DNA of 64,000 bases from Lipingzhangella halophila (GTDB lineage: Bacteria > Actinomycetota > Actinomycetes > Streptosporangiales > Streptosporangiaceae): assembly GCF_014203805.1 (NCBI RefSeq), contig NZ_JACHJT010000002.1, positions 496,001 through 560,000 on the forward strand. The letters are read 5' to 3'. The first letter of the stretch is position 1, and each line of letters starts with the position of its first letter. Positions 14,860-23,662 of this stretch are shown piece by piece. The notes beneath the pieces are model-generated. The model was not told where the DNA came from. It worked only from the letters and a program-made list of their open reading frames with translations, and ran no database searches. The position numbers and the translations under genes are program-made.

Positions 14860-15699
14860 ATGGCAGCAACACCACTGGGCGATTACCTGCGTGCGCGGCG
14901 CGCCCAGCTCAGCCCGGAGGCCGCGGGCGTCTCCAGCCACGGGGTGCGCCGAGTGCCCGGCCTGCGCCGCGAAGAGGTCGCGACACGGGCCGAGATGAGT
15001 GTCGACTACTACACACGCCTCGAACAAGGGCGGGAGCGGAGCCCTTCGGCGCAGGTCCTGGACTCGCTCAGTGAGGTGCTCCAGCTCGACGACGATGCTC
15101 GGTTCCACCTCTACCGCGTGGCCGGTCTCACTCCCGGTACGCGTGGGGGCGCCACACCCGAGCGGGTCGATCCGCAGCTACTCAGCCTCATGGACATGTG
15201 GCCCGCGAACCCGGCGATCGTGCTCGGACGTGCCTATGACGTCCTGGCCGGGAACGGGCTGGCCTACGCGCTCTTCGACGGCTTCCACCAGGGGCCGAAC
15301 CTGATGCTGAAGATCTTCCTCGATCCGGACGCGCGCGGTTTCTACCCCGACTGGGAGCTCGTCGCCACGAACGCCGTCGCGGGCTTCCGGATACTCCAGG
15401 GCAAAGCTCCGCACGACCCGCGCGTCCGCGACGTTCTCGACACACTCACCGAACAGAGCCCGGACTTCGCGCGGATATGGGAACGCCACGACGCTCGCCG
15501 CAAACGGCTGGAGAGCAAACGGTTCCACCACCCAGAGGTCGGTGCGCTGACGCTGCGCATGCAGGCCTTCGACGTGAAGTCCACGCCCGGCCAGGAGCTG
15601 ATCGTCTACCACGCCGAGCCCGGTTCCGGCAGCGCCGAGGCCCTCTCTCTGCTCGGCACCCTCGCGGCCACACAGGCACAGGAGCGATCGGCCGGCTGA
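14860..15699 (+). CDS. XRE regulator with MmyB-like ligand-binding domain
   Basis: The 279-residue protein has an N-terminal helix-turn-helix (about 5-75: LGDYLRARRAQLSPE, RRVPGLRREEVATRAEMSVDYYTRLEQGR) and a PAS-like MmyB domain (about 100-270: VLGRAYDVLAGNGLAYALF, RNLxxxxFLDPDAR-like block). GLRREEVA and YYTRLEQGR are diagnostic of this large actinobacterial group. A TACTCT -10 box ends 6 nt before the ATG, so the message is likely leaderless. The dehydrogenase it would normally control is reduced to a fragment just upstream, so its present target is uncertain. Confidence 0.88.
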   Translation: MAATPLGDYLRARRAQLSPEAAGVSSHGVRRVPGLRREEVATRAEMSVDYYTRLEQGRERSPSAQVLDSLSEVLQLDDDARFHLYRVAGLTPGTRGGATPERVDPQLLSLMDMWPANPAIVLGRAYDVLAGNGLAYALFDGFHQGPNLMLKIFLDPDARGFYPDWELVATNAVAGFRILQGKAPHDPRVRDVLDTLTEQSPDFARIWERHDARRKRLESKRFHHPEVGALTLRMQAFDVKSTPGQELIVYHAEPGSGSAEALSLLGTLAATQAQERSAG

Positions 15700-16120
15700 C
15701 CACGTCCGAGCGCCCCCAACGAGCGACCTCAAGAGGAGGCGCCGCCGGCGCGGATTCCGGGGTCTCACGCCGTGAGGCCGCGTTGAAGCCCCGGAGTCCG
15801 CAACAGCAGCATCGGACGCCCCACCGCGCCCCCGAGAAGAGCGCCCGGCGCCCACCACTGGCGTGGCGAAACTCACGGCTCCCTGGCTGCTCCTCGCCGA
15901 GGCCGCCTGCGAGGGCCGCGGACCGGCCGCGGCTCCCGGCCCACGGCCAGGGGGTAGCTGCGCTTCCGCCCACCGGGTAGGCGCGCACGGCCCTCCGCCC
16001 GGTACCCCGATCCCACACCCCGCCGACACCGCCGAAGCGGCGCCTGCGGACGGCACAGCTACTGGTGGGTGGCGGAAACGCGAGAAGATGGCGGGGACGG
16101 GCGTGTTGGGGAGGTGTGGC
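15700..16120. other. Gap before the two-component system
   Basis: No supportable gene or clear regulatory signal was found. Open frames here run on from the sensor kinase frame or lie antisense and have no ribosome sites or recognisable motifs. Confidence 0.35.
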
Positions 16121-17368
16121 GTGCTCGAACGGTTGGTTCCCGGGTGGCGTGCCACCCGCTACCTCCTTCTCACGTTCGCTACCGCTGCGGCGGCACTGTC
16201 GGTGATGCCGTTGCTGTTGTTCCTGGTTTCCCTGATCCCGCTCGGCGGTGCCGGGTTGCTGCCGCTGCCCGGCGCACTGGAACAGCTACGGCGGTGGGCC
16301 GAACGCACGCGGAGCGAGGCGTGCGAGTACGCCCGTCTCGAATACGTCTATCGGGAGCCAGCGCCGCTTCCCAGCGGGTTGCGGCAGCAACTGCGGTACA
16401 CGCTGCGCGACCCCGGTACCTGGCGGTCGGTGCGCTGGCTTGTCCTCCATTCCCTCCTGGGCGTGCTGGCCGGCCTGGTCGGGCTGATGGCACTGTTCGG
16501 GGCGCCGGCCGCGGTGCTGAAGACGGCGGTGTGGTGGGCGGTTCCGGTACCGCTGACCTTCATGGGGGTGGAGGCGCACGGGTGGGGGACCGCCCTGATC
16601 GGCGGGCTCGCGGAGATCCTGTTGTTCGGATCGGTGTTCCTGTACGGGGCTCCCACCCTCGCCAACGGCTACGCGCGGCTGGTCGCGTGGACGCTCGCGC
16701 CTTCCGAGGTGGAACTGCGCGCCGACCGGCTCGATGAGCGGGTCGCGGAGCTGTCCCACACCCGGGCGGAGGCGCTCCAGGCGCACAGCGCCGAACTGCG
16801 CAGGATCGAACGGGACCTGCACGATGGCACCCAGGCCCGGCTCGCGGCTCTGGCCATGCGTATCGGGGTCGCCGAGCGCCTGGTCGCCGACGACCCCGAG
16901 CAGGCGGCACGGCTGCTGCGCGAGGCGAGCGGCAGCGCGGAGGAGGCCATGTCCGAACTACGTGATGTCATTCGGACGACGTATCCACCGATTCTCGCCG
17001 ACCGGGGCCTTGGCGGCGCCATCTCGGCCCTGTCGGCCCGCTGTGCGATCCCGGCGCGGACAAGGGTCGCGGAGCTGGGTACACTTCCGGCCGCGGTGCA
17101 GGCGGCGGCGTACTTCGTCATCGCCGAGGCGCTCACCAACGCCGCCAAGCATTCGTCCGCTACCTCCGTGGACGTGGAGGTGAGCCGGGACGGAGCGACG
17201 CTGCGGGTGGAGGTCGCCGACGACGGGATCGGCGGCGCGGACGACTCGCGGGGCAGCGGAATCGACGGTATCCGCCGCCGCGTGGCGGCCCTGGACGGAA
17301 CAACCTCGGTAGTGAGCCCCGCGGGCGGACCCACTGTGATCAGGACGGAGCTGCCGTGCGAGTCATGA
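16121..17368 (+). CDS. Sensor histidine kinase (HisKA_3, NarL-partner type)
   Basis: The 415-residue product has a transmembrane sensor half (two hydrophobic stretches near residues 12-45 and two near 105-190) followed by a HisKA_3 dimerisation domain with the phosphorylated His in RIERDLHDGTQARLAAL and an ATPase domain with EALTNAAKHS (N box) and VEVADDGIGGA (G1 box). I chose GTG 16121, preceded by GGGGAGG, over a longer in-frame start. The gene overlaps its response regulator by 13 nt. The system converges on the ABC transporter operon at 18107-21796, so it may control it. Confidence 0.9.
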   Translation: MLERLVPGWRATRYLLLTFATAAAALSVMPLLLFLVSLIPLGGAGLLPLPGALEQLRRWAERTRSEACEYARLEYVYREPAPLPSGLRQQLRYTLRDPGTWRSVRWLVLHSLLGVLAGLVGLMALFGAPAAVLKTAVWWAVPVPLTFMGVEAHGWGTALIGGLAEILLFGSVFLYGAPTLANGYARLVAWTLAPSEVELRADRLDERVAELSHTRAEALQAHSAELRRIERDLHDGTQARLAALAMRIGVAERLVADDPEQAARLLREASGSAEEAMSELRDVIRTTYPPILADRGLGGAISALSARCAIPARTRVAELGTLPAAVQAAAYFVIAEALTNAAKHSSATSVDVEVSRDGATLRVEVADDGIGGADDSRGSGIDGIRRRVAALDGTTSVVSPAGGPTVIRTELPCES

Positions 17369-17994
17369 TCGTGGAGGACAACACGATCTTCGCGGAAGGG
17401 CTGAAACTGCTGCTCACCACGTCCGGCCGGGAGGTGGTAGCGGTCTTGGGCGACTCCGAGAAGCTGGTGGAGGCTGTCGACCAGCAGAAGCCGGACCTGG
17501 TGATCGCGGATGTCCGGCTGCCCCCCACCTACCGCGACGAGGGGCTGCGCGCGGCGGTCGAGGCGCGCCGGGTCCACCACGACCTCCCCATGATGGTCTT
17601 CTCCCAGTACGTGGAGGAGATCTACGCGGCGGAGCTGTTCACCGGCGGCGCTCGGGGCGTGGGTTACCTGCTGAAGGACCGGGTGGCCCGGGTGGATGAG
17701 TTCCTGGAGGCGCTCGACCGGGTCGCGGACGGGGGAACCGTCATCGACCCCGAGGTGGTGGGGCAGATGTTGACCCGCAAGGAGGATCCGCTGTCCCGTC
17801 TCACTCCCCGCGAGCGGGAGGTCCTGGCTCTGATGGCCGAGGGATTGGGCAACGGCGAGATCGCGGGGCGCCTCGTGGTGTCGGAGGGAGCCGTCCACAA
17901 GCACATCGGGCGGATCTTCACCAAGCTCGATCTCGCGGACGACGCGGTCGGGCACCGCAGGGTGCTGGCCGTGCTGGCGTACCTGGGCAGGTAG
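17356..17994 (+). CDS. LuxR/NarL-family response regulator
   Basis: The 212-residue protein has a receiver domain (about 1-125) with the acidic pair in MIVEDN, the phosphoacceptor Asp in VIADVRLPP and the Lys in YLLKDRV, then a LuxR helix-turn-helix (about 148-205: LTPREREVLALMAEGLGNGEIA). It is translated from a GTG inside the end of the kinase gene. Family knowledge says it binds DNA as a phosphorylated dimer; the likely target, by proximity, is the neighbouring ABC transporter or itself. Confidence 0.93.
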   Translation: MRVMIVEDNTIFAEGLKLLLTTSGREVVAVLGDSEKLVEAVDQQKPDLVIADVRLPPTYRDEGLRAAVEARRVHHDLPMMVFSQYVEEIYAAELFTGGARGVGYLLKDRVARVDEFLEALDRVADGGTVIDPEVVGQMLTRKEDPLSRLTPREREVLALMAEGLGNGEIAGRLVVSEGAVHKHIGRIFTKLDLADDAVGHRRVLAVLAYLGR

Positions 17995-18027
17995 GGGCGC
18001 CAGACGAACGGCCGGCGGATACCCGGG

Positions 18028-18047
18028 CGGGTGGTGCCCGCCACCCG
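18028..18047. terminator. Hairpin between converging operons
   Basis: A 7-bp stem (CGGGTGG with CCACCCG) around a 6-nt loop lies between the response regulator stop and the permease stop. It could end transcripts from either side. There is no T-tract. Confidence 0.4.
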
Positions 18048-18106
18048 GAGCCGGCGAGGGAGCCGCCCGCCATGGAAGGAACCCGGCGGCGGGCGGTGGT
18101 TCCGCC

Positions 18107-20770
18107 TCACCTCCGGATCGTGGCCGCGGCCAGCCGCCGGCCCGGGAACTCCACGCACAGCCAGGCCAGCAACGCCACCACGAGGACGATAGTGGGCAGC
18201 GGCCATACGGGCCCGCCGGGCCACGGCCGGCCGAGGAGACCGATACCGGCGAAGAGGAGAGGGATCGCCGTCGCCAGGACGCCAGCGCCGATCGCCCCCA
18301 CGGCGATGATGAGGGATTCGCGGCGCAGTAGCGAGCGAACCTGGCCCGGTGTCATCCCGACCGCGCGGAGTGTGGTCACCTCGGGGCCGCGCTGCAGGGT
18401 TTGGGCGGCCAGCCGGTTCGCCACCGACAGCAGCATGTAGCCCAACAACGCAACCAGCACGACGAGGTTGATCATGGTCTCCGCCGGTACCTGGAGACCA
18501 CCCCCGGCCGCGTCGCCCGACGCGGTGAGGGGCGTAACCTCCACGCCGGGACGCTCCTGCGCCACCCGGGCGAGCGCCTGCCCCGTCTCGGTCGCTTCCC
18601 CGGGTTCTTCCCCGGATTCCGCCCGCACCAGCAGGCTGGCTTCCAGGTCCCCGGTGACGTGCCCGGAGGCGAGGTCCCGCGAGAGCGTGACCGGCCCGTA
18701 GCCGAGTTCGCGTTCGTAGAGCGCCACCACCTCGGCCTCGACCTCGGCACCGTCCCCCATGTGGAAGGACACCCGGTCGCCGACTTCCGCGTCGTTGGAA
18801 CCGGCGAAGGAGGCGCCGAGCGCGACAGTGTCGCCGGTGAGGCGGTCGAGGTCGCCCTCCGTGACCCCGAGGTCAAGCACCTCGCCCGCGTCGGGCCCCA
18901 GGGCCTGGACGGATCGTTCCTCCAGAACGTGGTCGCCGAACTCCTCGGAGGGCCACACAACGGAGGTCGGTGTGCTGGTGACGGCCGCGGCGACCCCTGA
19001 GGCGTCCCGCACCGAGGAGGCGAGGCCGTCGGGCAGCCCGCCGAGTTGGGACGCGCTGATCTGGTAGTCGGCCAGCTCTCCGGCGGTCTTCTGGTCCGCG
19101 CTGGCGGTCAGCAGAGTGGTGTGCGAGTAGCCGTAGCCGAGGAGGAACGTGACCACCATCGCCAGGGACGCCACAGCGCCCGCCACCCGGTAGGAGTGGC
19201 CGTGCAGGTTCCGCACCGCCAGCCAGGTAAGAGGGGAGGCCGTCGCGGGCAGGCGGCGGGCGAGCGCGCCGCTCACCATCCGCAGCAGCGCCGGTCCGGC
19301 CAGCCCTAGTCCGATGACCGCGACGAGGCTCCCTATCGCCGTGCCCACGATGGCCAGTTCCGAGCCGATCAGCAGCGGCGAGACCGACAGCACCACCGAA
19401 GCCAGCAGGAGGGCCGCGCCCGCGCCGAGACGCCACGGCCGGGGAGCGCGCGGTTCCGCCGCGGTCTCCACCAGGGCGGTGGCCGGCTCCACGTTGGAGG
19501 CCCCCGCCGATGCGGCCAGGACCGAGATCCACACCGTGAGGGAAAGCAGCGCCGCCGCCGCCACCGCGGGCAGCGGGCCGAGGCTCATCGGCAGCGTCGG
19601 CGGGAACAGGCCAAACCCGGCAAGCAGGCCGTGCATCTGGCTGGCCAGGACATAGCCCGCCCCGATGCCGAACGGCAGGGCGACGAGCGTGGCCAGCAGA
19701 TTGGGGGTGAGGACCAGGCGGCGGATCTGGCGCGGGGTGGCGCCGATCGCCCGCAGCAGGGCGAGTTGGCGGCGCTGCGCCGCCACGGAGATCGACACGG
19801 CGCCCGCGACGGTGAAGCCGATGACAACCAGTACGACACCACTGAACGAGCCCGCCAGCATGAGCAGGAGCGTGCGCGCGGAGGCGGCGGCGGGCGTTTC
19901 CGCGTCGCCGCGCGCCGCGCCGCTGTAAACCTCGCCTTCCGTACTGTCCGCCGCGCCAATGCTGCCGCGGACCGCGTCGTCGAGGTCGTCGCTGGAGACC
20001 CCCGGCGCGGCACTCACGCCGACCAGGTCCACCGTGCCCTCCCGAGGGCCGTCGGTGCGCCCGGCGAGCTCCGCCGCCGCGGCGTCGGCGAGGAAGATTC
20101 CGGAGCTGGCGGTGTCCACCACCGCGGAGAGGCGGTACTCGCTGGTCTGTCCGGCGGCGGTCACCGGCACCTGGTCCCCGACCTCCACTCCCGCCTCGCT
20201 GGCGGTGGCGGCGTCCAGGGCCACCTCATCCGCGTTCCGCGGAGGCGTGCCCGTTACCTCGGTGCTGCCCAACAGCGCGGTGGAGGACCACGCGCGGCCC
20301 GCGGTCCGGGGGTCCGCGCCCGAGGTGGCACCCTCCGCAGTGGCGACCGCCGCGGGGAAACCGATGTCGCCGACGGCCGTGTCGACCTCGGGAAGGTCGT
20401 CCAGCCGCTCGACGAGGGTTTCGGGGAGACCTCGCCGTTCCGGTAGGGCGACGTCGAGGTCCTCCGCCTGAGAGAGGGACTGCGGTGCGGTGACCACCGC
20501 CTCCGCCCCCGGCAGCCGTTCCACTGGCGGGTGCGACCGCAGGCCCGTGTCGGCGAGGACCCCGCCGATGGTGACGAATGCGGCTCCGCCCATGACCGCG
20601 ATGGCGACTGCGAGGAGTCCGCTGATCTGGCCGCGCGCCAGCTTCGCGGCCAGCGACACAGCTCCCCTGGCCCCGCGAGAGGGCTCGGAGAAGGGCGGGG
20701 GCTCCGGTCCGCGCCGGGCGGCGCTGCCGCCAGTCGCGGGATCCGGGCGCGTACCGGCCGGTGATGACAT
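18107..20770 (-). CDS. FtsX-domain ABC transporter permease
   Basis: The 887-residue product has one N-terminal transmembrane helix after a Pro/Arg-rich cytosolic tail, a large extracytoplasmic MacB-like domain (about 60-290), three helices forming the first FtsX domain (about 305-440), more helices near 455-560, a second extracytoplasmic domain (about 560-750) and a final FtsX unit (about 755-880, with LRAVGMTPGQVRSLLRRESL). VxLLRAIGATPRQIRRLV is the matching motif in the first unit. The ATG at 20770 follows the ATPase stop by 4 nt. Such transporters export peptides or lipids or act as mechanotransmitters; the substrate is unknown. Confidence 0.9.
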   Translation of the reverse strand: MSSPAGTRPDPATGGSAARRGPEPPPFSEPSRGARGAVSLAAKLARGQISGLLAVAIAVMGGAAFVTIGGVLADTGLRSHPPVERLPGAEAVVTAPQSLSQAEDLDVALPERRGLPETLVERLDDLPEVDTAVGDIGFPAAVATAEGATSGADPRTAGRAWSSTALLGSTEVTGTPPRNADEVALDAATASEAGVEVGDQVPVTAAGQTSEYRLSAVVDTASSGIFLADAAAAELAGRTDGPREGTVDLVGVSAAPGVSSDDLDDAVRGSIGAADSTEGEVYSGAARGDAETPAAASARTLLLMLAGSFSGVVLVVIGFTVAGAVSISVAAQRRQLALLRAIGATPRQIRRLVLTPNLLATLVALPFGIGAGYVLASQMHGLLAGFGLFPPTLPMSLGPLPAVAAAALLSLTVWISVLAASAGASNVEPATALVETAAEPRAPRPWRLGAGAALLLASVVLSVSPLLIGSELAIVGTAIGSLVAVIGLGLAGPALLRMVSGALARRLPATASPLTWLAVRNLHGHSYRVAGAVASLAMVVTFLLGYGYSHTTLLTASADQKTAGELADYQISASQLGGLPDGLASSVRDASGVAAAVTSTPTSVVWPSEEFGDHVLEERSVQALGPDAGEVLDLGVTEGDLDRLTGDTVALGASFAGSNDAEVGDRVSFHMGDGAEVEAEVVALYERELGYGPVTLSRDLASGHVTGDLEASLLVRAESGEEPGEATETGQALARVAQERPGVEVTPLTASGDAAGGGLQVPAETMINLVVLVALLGYMLLSVANRLAAQTLQRGPEVTTLRAVGMTPGQVRSLLRRESLIIAVGAIGAGVLATAIPLLFAGIGLLGRPWPGGPVWPLPTIVLVVALLAWLCVEFPGRRLAAATIRR

Positions 20771-20774
20771 GGGC

Positions 20775-21566
20775 TCAGCTCTGTTCAAAGGAGGCCAGCC
20801 GCTCCGCGAGGTCGGAGGCGCTCGGTTGGCGCATGAGGTCCACGATTTGCCCGCCGGCCATGACGGCGGTGGTGTGGGCGGTGGCCGCGGCCCGGGGATC
20901 GTGGGTCACCATGACGACCGTCTGGCCGAGGTCGTCGACAACGTCGCGGAGCAGTGCCAGGGTGCGCCGGGCGCTTTCCGCGTCCAGAGCGCCCGTTGGC
21001 TCGTCGGCGAAGACGATGTCGGGGCGGGTGGCCAGGGCGCGCACGATCGCGACCCGCTGCTGCTGCCCACCGGACAACTCCGCGGGCCGGTGCCGCAGCC
21101 GCTCACCGATACCCATGCGTTCCACGAGGCCACGCACCCACTCGGGGTCCATGCGGCGGTCGGAAAGGCGCAGCGGAAGCGTGATGTTGTCCTCCGCGGT
21201 GAGGGTAGACACCAGGTTGTAGGCCTGGAACACGAAGCCAACCCGGTCCCGCCGGAACTGGGTGCGGTTGGGCTCTTTGAGGGTGCTGATGTCGGTGCCG
21301 CCGACCATGACCCGCCCAGAGTCCACGGCGTCCAGACCGGAGGCGCAGTTGAGGAGGGTGCTCTTGCCCGATCCGGATGGCCCCATGACGGCGAGGAACG
21401 AACCCCGCGGTACCCGCAGGGATACCCCCGCCAGCGCGGCGACGAGCCCGTCACCGTCGGAGTAGCCGCGGTGTACCTCGCTGAGCAGCACCGCGGTTTC
21501 GGTGTCGGTACCAGTGTCAGTCCCGGGTAGGGCCGACACCGGTTCGCGGCTGAGCGGCGAGCTCAC
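20775..21566 (-). CDS. MacB/LolD-like ABC transporter ATPase
   Basis: The 263-residue protein has Walker A GPSGSGKSTLL, the Q-loop FVFQAYNLVSTLTAEDN, the signature LSGGQQQRVAI, Walker B IVFADEPTGALD and the H-loop MVTHDP. ADEPTGALD and NLVSTLT mark the LolD/MacB group that pairs with FtsX permeases. I chose the GTG at 21566, which overlaps the stop of the small membrane gene by 4 nt; a long upstream extension of the frame is antisense-like. It drives the permease encoded just downstream. Confidence 0.93.
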   Translation of the reverse strand: MSSPLSREPVSALPGTDTGTDTETAVLLSEVHRGYSDGDGLVAALAGVSLRVPRGSFLAVMGPSGSGKSTLLNCASGLDAVDSGRVMVGGTDISTLKEPNRTQFRRDRVGFVFQAYNLVSTLTAEDNITLPLRLSDRRMDPEWVRGLVERMGIGERLRHRPAELSGGQQQRVAIVRALATRPDIVFADEPTGALDAESARRTLALLRDVVDDLGQTVVMVTHDPRAAATAHTTAVMAGGQIVDLMRQPSASDLAERLASFEQS

Positions 21567-21796
21567 TTCCGGCCCTGCACGTACTGGATGACCAGCGCGA
21601 CGATGCAGACGATCGCGACCACCCCGAAGGCCATGTCCAGCGCCATTGGCAGGCCGGCGAGGGTGGAGACGGCGCTCCCCGCGGCGCTGAGGACCAGCAC
21701 CGCCCACAGCGCGATGCGGGCCGCGCCGCCCTTGCTGGCGGCCTTGGGAGAGTCCGTCGGGTCGGAGGTGGAATCCAGGCGGTAAGGGTCGGACAT
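21563..21796 (-). CDS. Small two-helix membrane protein
   Basis: The 77-residue product starts MSDPYRLDS with a GGAG site 6 nt upstream and has two hydrophobic helices (about 30-50 and 52-72), ending VIQYVQGRK. It overlaps the ABC ATPase by 4 nt and is the first gene of the operon, so it probably belongs to the transporter, perhaps as an accessory or sensing subunit. I recognise no named family. Confidence 0.7.
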   Translation of the reverse strand: MSDPYRLDSTSDPTDSPKAASKGGAARIALWAVLVLSAAGSAVSTLAGLPMALDMAFGVVAIVCIVALVIQYVQGRK

Positions 21797-21865
21797 GACT
21801 ACTCCAAGGGAATCCGCGGCGGGGGTCTGCGGCCCTTGGTGGGGCACCGAGGGCTCGTGGTGACT

Positions 21866-21878
21866 GTACTGAAAGTAC
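21866..21878. promoter_or_regulatory. Dyad in the ABC operon promoter region
   Basis: GTACT-N3-AGTAC is a perfect 13-nt dyad about 70 nt upstream of the small membrane gene. On the minus strand TACAGT overlaps its edge and could be a -10 box. It is a reasonable operator for the neighbouring response regulator, but that is inference. The rest of 21797-22053 shows no gene. Confidence 0.4.
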
Positions 21879-22053
21879 GGGGGCGCGGCGCTGCGTACGA
21901 TCCCGCAAGCAGGCCGATCCGATGTCCAGCAGACTGGACACCCCGGCGTGCGGACTGCACGCTGCTACCCGAACCGGGTACGACCTCCGCCCGCACCCAG
22001 GTCATCCGAGGATTCCGTTCTGGTTCCGCCAGCCGACATGAGAGGCGCTCACG

Positions 22054-22992
22054 ATGACGAACCTGCCCCTCGCGTTACTGAACATCCAGCAGGGATGGTC
22101 GAGCGACTTCGACTTCACCCGCTTTGGCGACGTCTTCGCCGACGTATCCGATCCTCCCGCCCTGATCATGATCAACGAGGCGGTGCAATGGTGGGCCAAC
22201 CTGGGCCGCGGCAAGTACGCCGCCGCGCTCGCCCTGTCCCGCATGTTCGGTGTGCACTACGCGATCGAGATCGGCTGGCTCGATCGCAGCGACCACCCGC
22301 CCGCGCTCGTCTACGACACCGCCCGGCTGCAGCTGACCGCGTGGGCCAACGAGCACTCCTGCACCAACACCGCGCTCCGCAACACCGCCGAGTTCGTTCT
22401 CGCGGACAGCGGCAAAGGGCCCAGTGATCCCCCCGATCTGCGGGTGCGCCTGCAGCATTTCCACTTCTCCTCGGCCACGCGCCGCCTCGCCGAGGCCGAG
22501 ATTCTCGCCGCGCAGGCCAGACAGGACGTGCCCACGATCGTGGCCGGCGACCTCAACGCCACCGCGAGCGGGCCCCACCTGCCCGACAGGGACTGGGACA
22601 GGGTGCGGGAAAGAGCACCCCAACGGCTACGCCGCAAGGCATGGCAGCCCGGAGGTGCGGGCACCCCCTGGGTTGCCGACACGCGCGCAGTGGACACCCT
22701 CATCGGTGCCTGGAACCCGGAGACCGGCCAGCGCGAGGACAATCCCGGCCTGTACGCCCTGGCCGAGGACGACTGGCACCAGCGCGGCGCCCGCCCGGAC
22801 GACACTCTGGTGGGGACCACCAACACCAGGGGCGAGCGCGACGGCGGACTGCTCATCGACTGGATTCTGCGCAACGAGCTCGTGGAGCTGGTGCCCGACA
22901 CCTACCGCGTGCACATCCCGGCCCCTGGCCGCCAACACACCGACCACCGCCTCGTCACCGCCACAGTGCAGATGTCAGCTTCTCGGTCCTAA
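22054..22992 (+). CDS. Endonuclease/exonuclease/phosphatase-family protein
   Basis: The 312-residue product has the EEP fold landmarks: LALLNIQQGW at the start, a metal-binding Glu in LIMINEAVQ, the catalytic IVAGDLNATASG and the terminal HTDHRLVTATVQ motif with the active-site Asp-His. No signal peptide is visible, so it should act in the cytoplasm. It may cleave nucleic acid or a phosphoester; the family is too broad to say which. It stands alone, with its own upstream region. Confidence 0.8.
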   Translation: MTNLPLALLNIQQGWSSDFDFTRFGDVFADVSDPPALIMINEAVQWWANLGRGKYAAALALSRMFGVHYAIEIGWLDRSDHPPALVYDTARLQLTAWANEHSCTNTALRNTAEFVLADSGKGPSDPPDLRVRLQHFHFSSATRRLAEAEILAAQARQDVPTIVAGDLNATASGPHLPDRDWDRVRERAPQRLRRKAWQPGGAGTPWVADTRAVDTLIGAWNPETGQREDNPGLYALAEDDWHQRGARPDDTLVGTTNTRGERDGGLLIDWILRNELVELVPDTYRVHIPAPGRQHTDHRLVTATVQMSASRS

Positions 22993-23155
22993 AGGACTCC
23001 GTTGGGAAAGGCCGGGGCCCGTGGTTCCCCGCGCCGTTCATCCCATGCGGCGGGGCGGAGTGCGGACCTGTTCGGAGCCCGTGGAGTACCGCGACGGGTT
23101 GCTGTCGAGCGGGCGGCAAGGTTCCCCTTCGGACGCATGGCGGGACTTGCCGGGC

Positions 23156-23503
23156 TCAGCCCAGGTAGCGGCTGAGCACGTCCGCCTCCGATCGGAGGCT
23201 CTCGGCACGGTCGTGCCGACCGAGTCGCTCATACTCGCCGGCGGCAGCCGACCGGTCGTGCGCTTCCTTCTCGACGATCGCATGCAGCTCGGTATCGGTG
23301 AGCTGACGGCGCTCCGCTTCCGTGGCCCCCACGCCGGCCGCCGCTCCCGCGACATGTTCGTTCTCGGTGGTTCGCCGCAGGTGATCAGCGGGAAGCGCCT
23401 CGGCGTTCTCGATGGCCGCCAACGCCGAACGGAGCGCGGTGATGGAGACGCGGTCCCGGGCTTTGAGCGCCGCCTTGAGATCACGGCGCAAGCTGGTACG
23501 CAT
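23156..23503 (-). CDS. GatB/YqeY-domain protein
   Basis: The 115-residue product starts RTSLRRDLKAALKARDRVSITALRSALAAIENAEAL, the YqeY core, and has the middle segment LTDTELHAIVEKEAHDR. YqeY is related to the tRNA-binding tail of the GatB amidotransferase subunit, but stand-alone members have no proven role. The protein is shorter than the usual 150 residues, matching the actinobacterial short form. The 163-nt stretch on its downstream side and the nuclease gene give no functional hint. Confidence 0.85.
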   Translation of the reverse strand: MRTSLRRDLKAALKARDRVSITALRSALAAIENAEALPADHLRRTTENEHVAGAAAGVGATEAERRQLTDTELHAIVEKEAHDRSAAAGEYERLGRHDRAESLRSEADVLSRYLG

Positions 23504-23591
23504 AAGGAAGGAACCTAACCGGGGCGAGAAGATACCGCAACGGGATTCTCAGCCTTGGGCGGAGGCGGAACGCCGCCAGTGGCGGCCGGCG

Positions 23592-23630
23592 GGGAGAGCG
23601 GGCGCGTACCGAGCACGCGCCGGCCCTCCC
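23592..23630 (-). terminator. Terminator after the xylanase gene
   Basis: Two 16-nt arms (23592-23607 and 23615-23630) pair at 14 positions around a 7-nt loop, 33 nt past the xylanase stop. It would isolate the xylanase from YqeY. Confidence 0.7.
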
Positions 23631-23662
23631 TTGGGGAACCCCCTGAAGGCGACACTCCCGCC

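Noticed and set aside
14543-14875. A 110-residue minus-strand protein
   Set aside because: Only its C-terminal part matches an SDR; the N-terminal part is unrelated, so it is listed as a pseudogene fragment.
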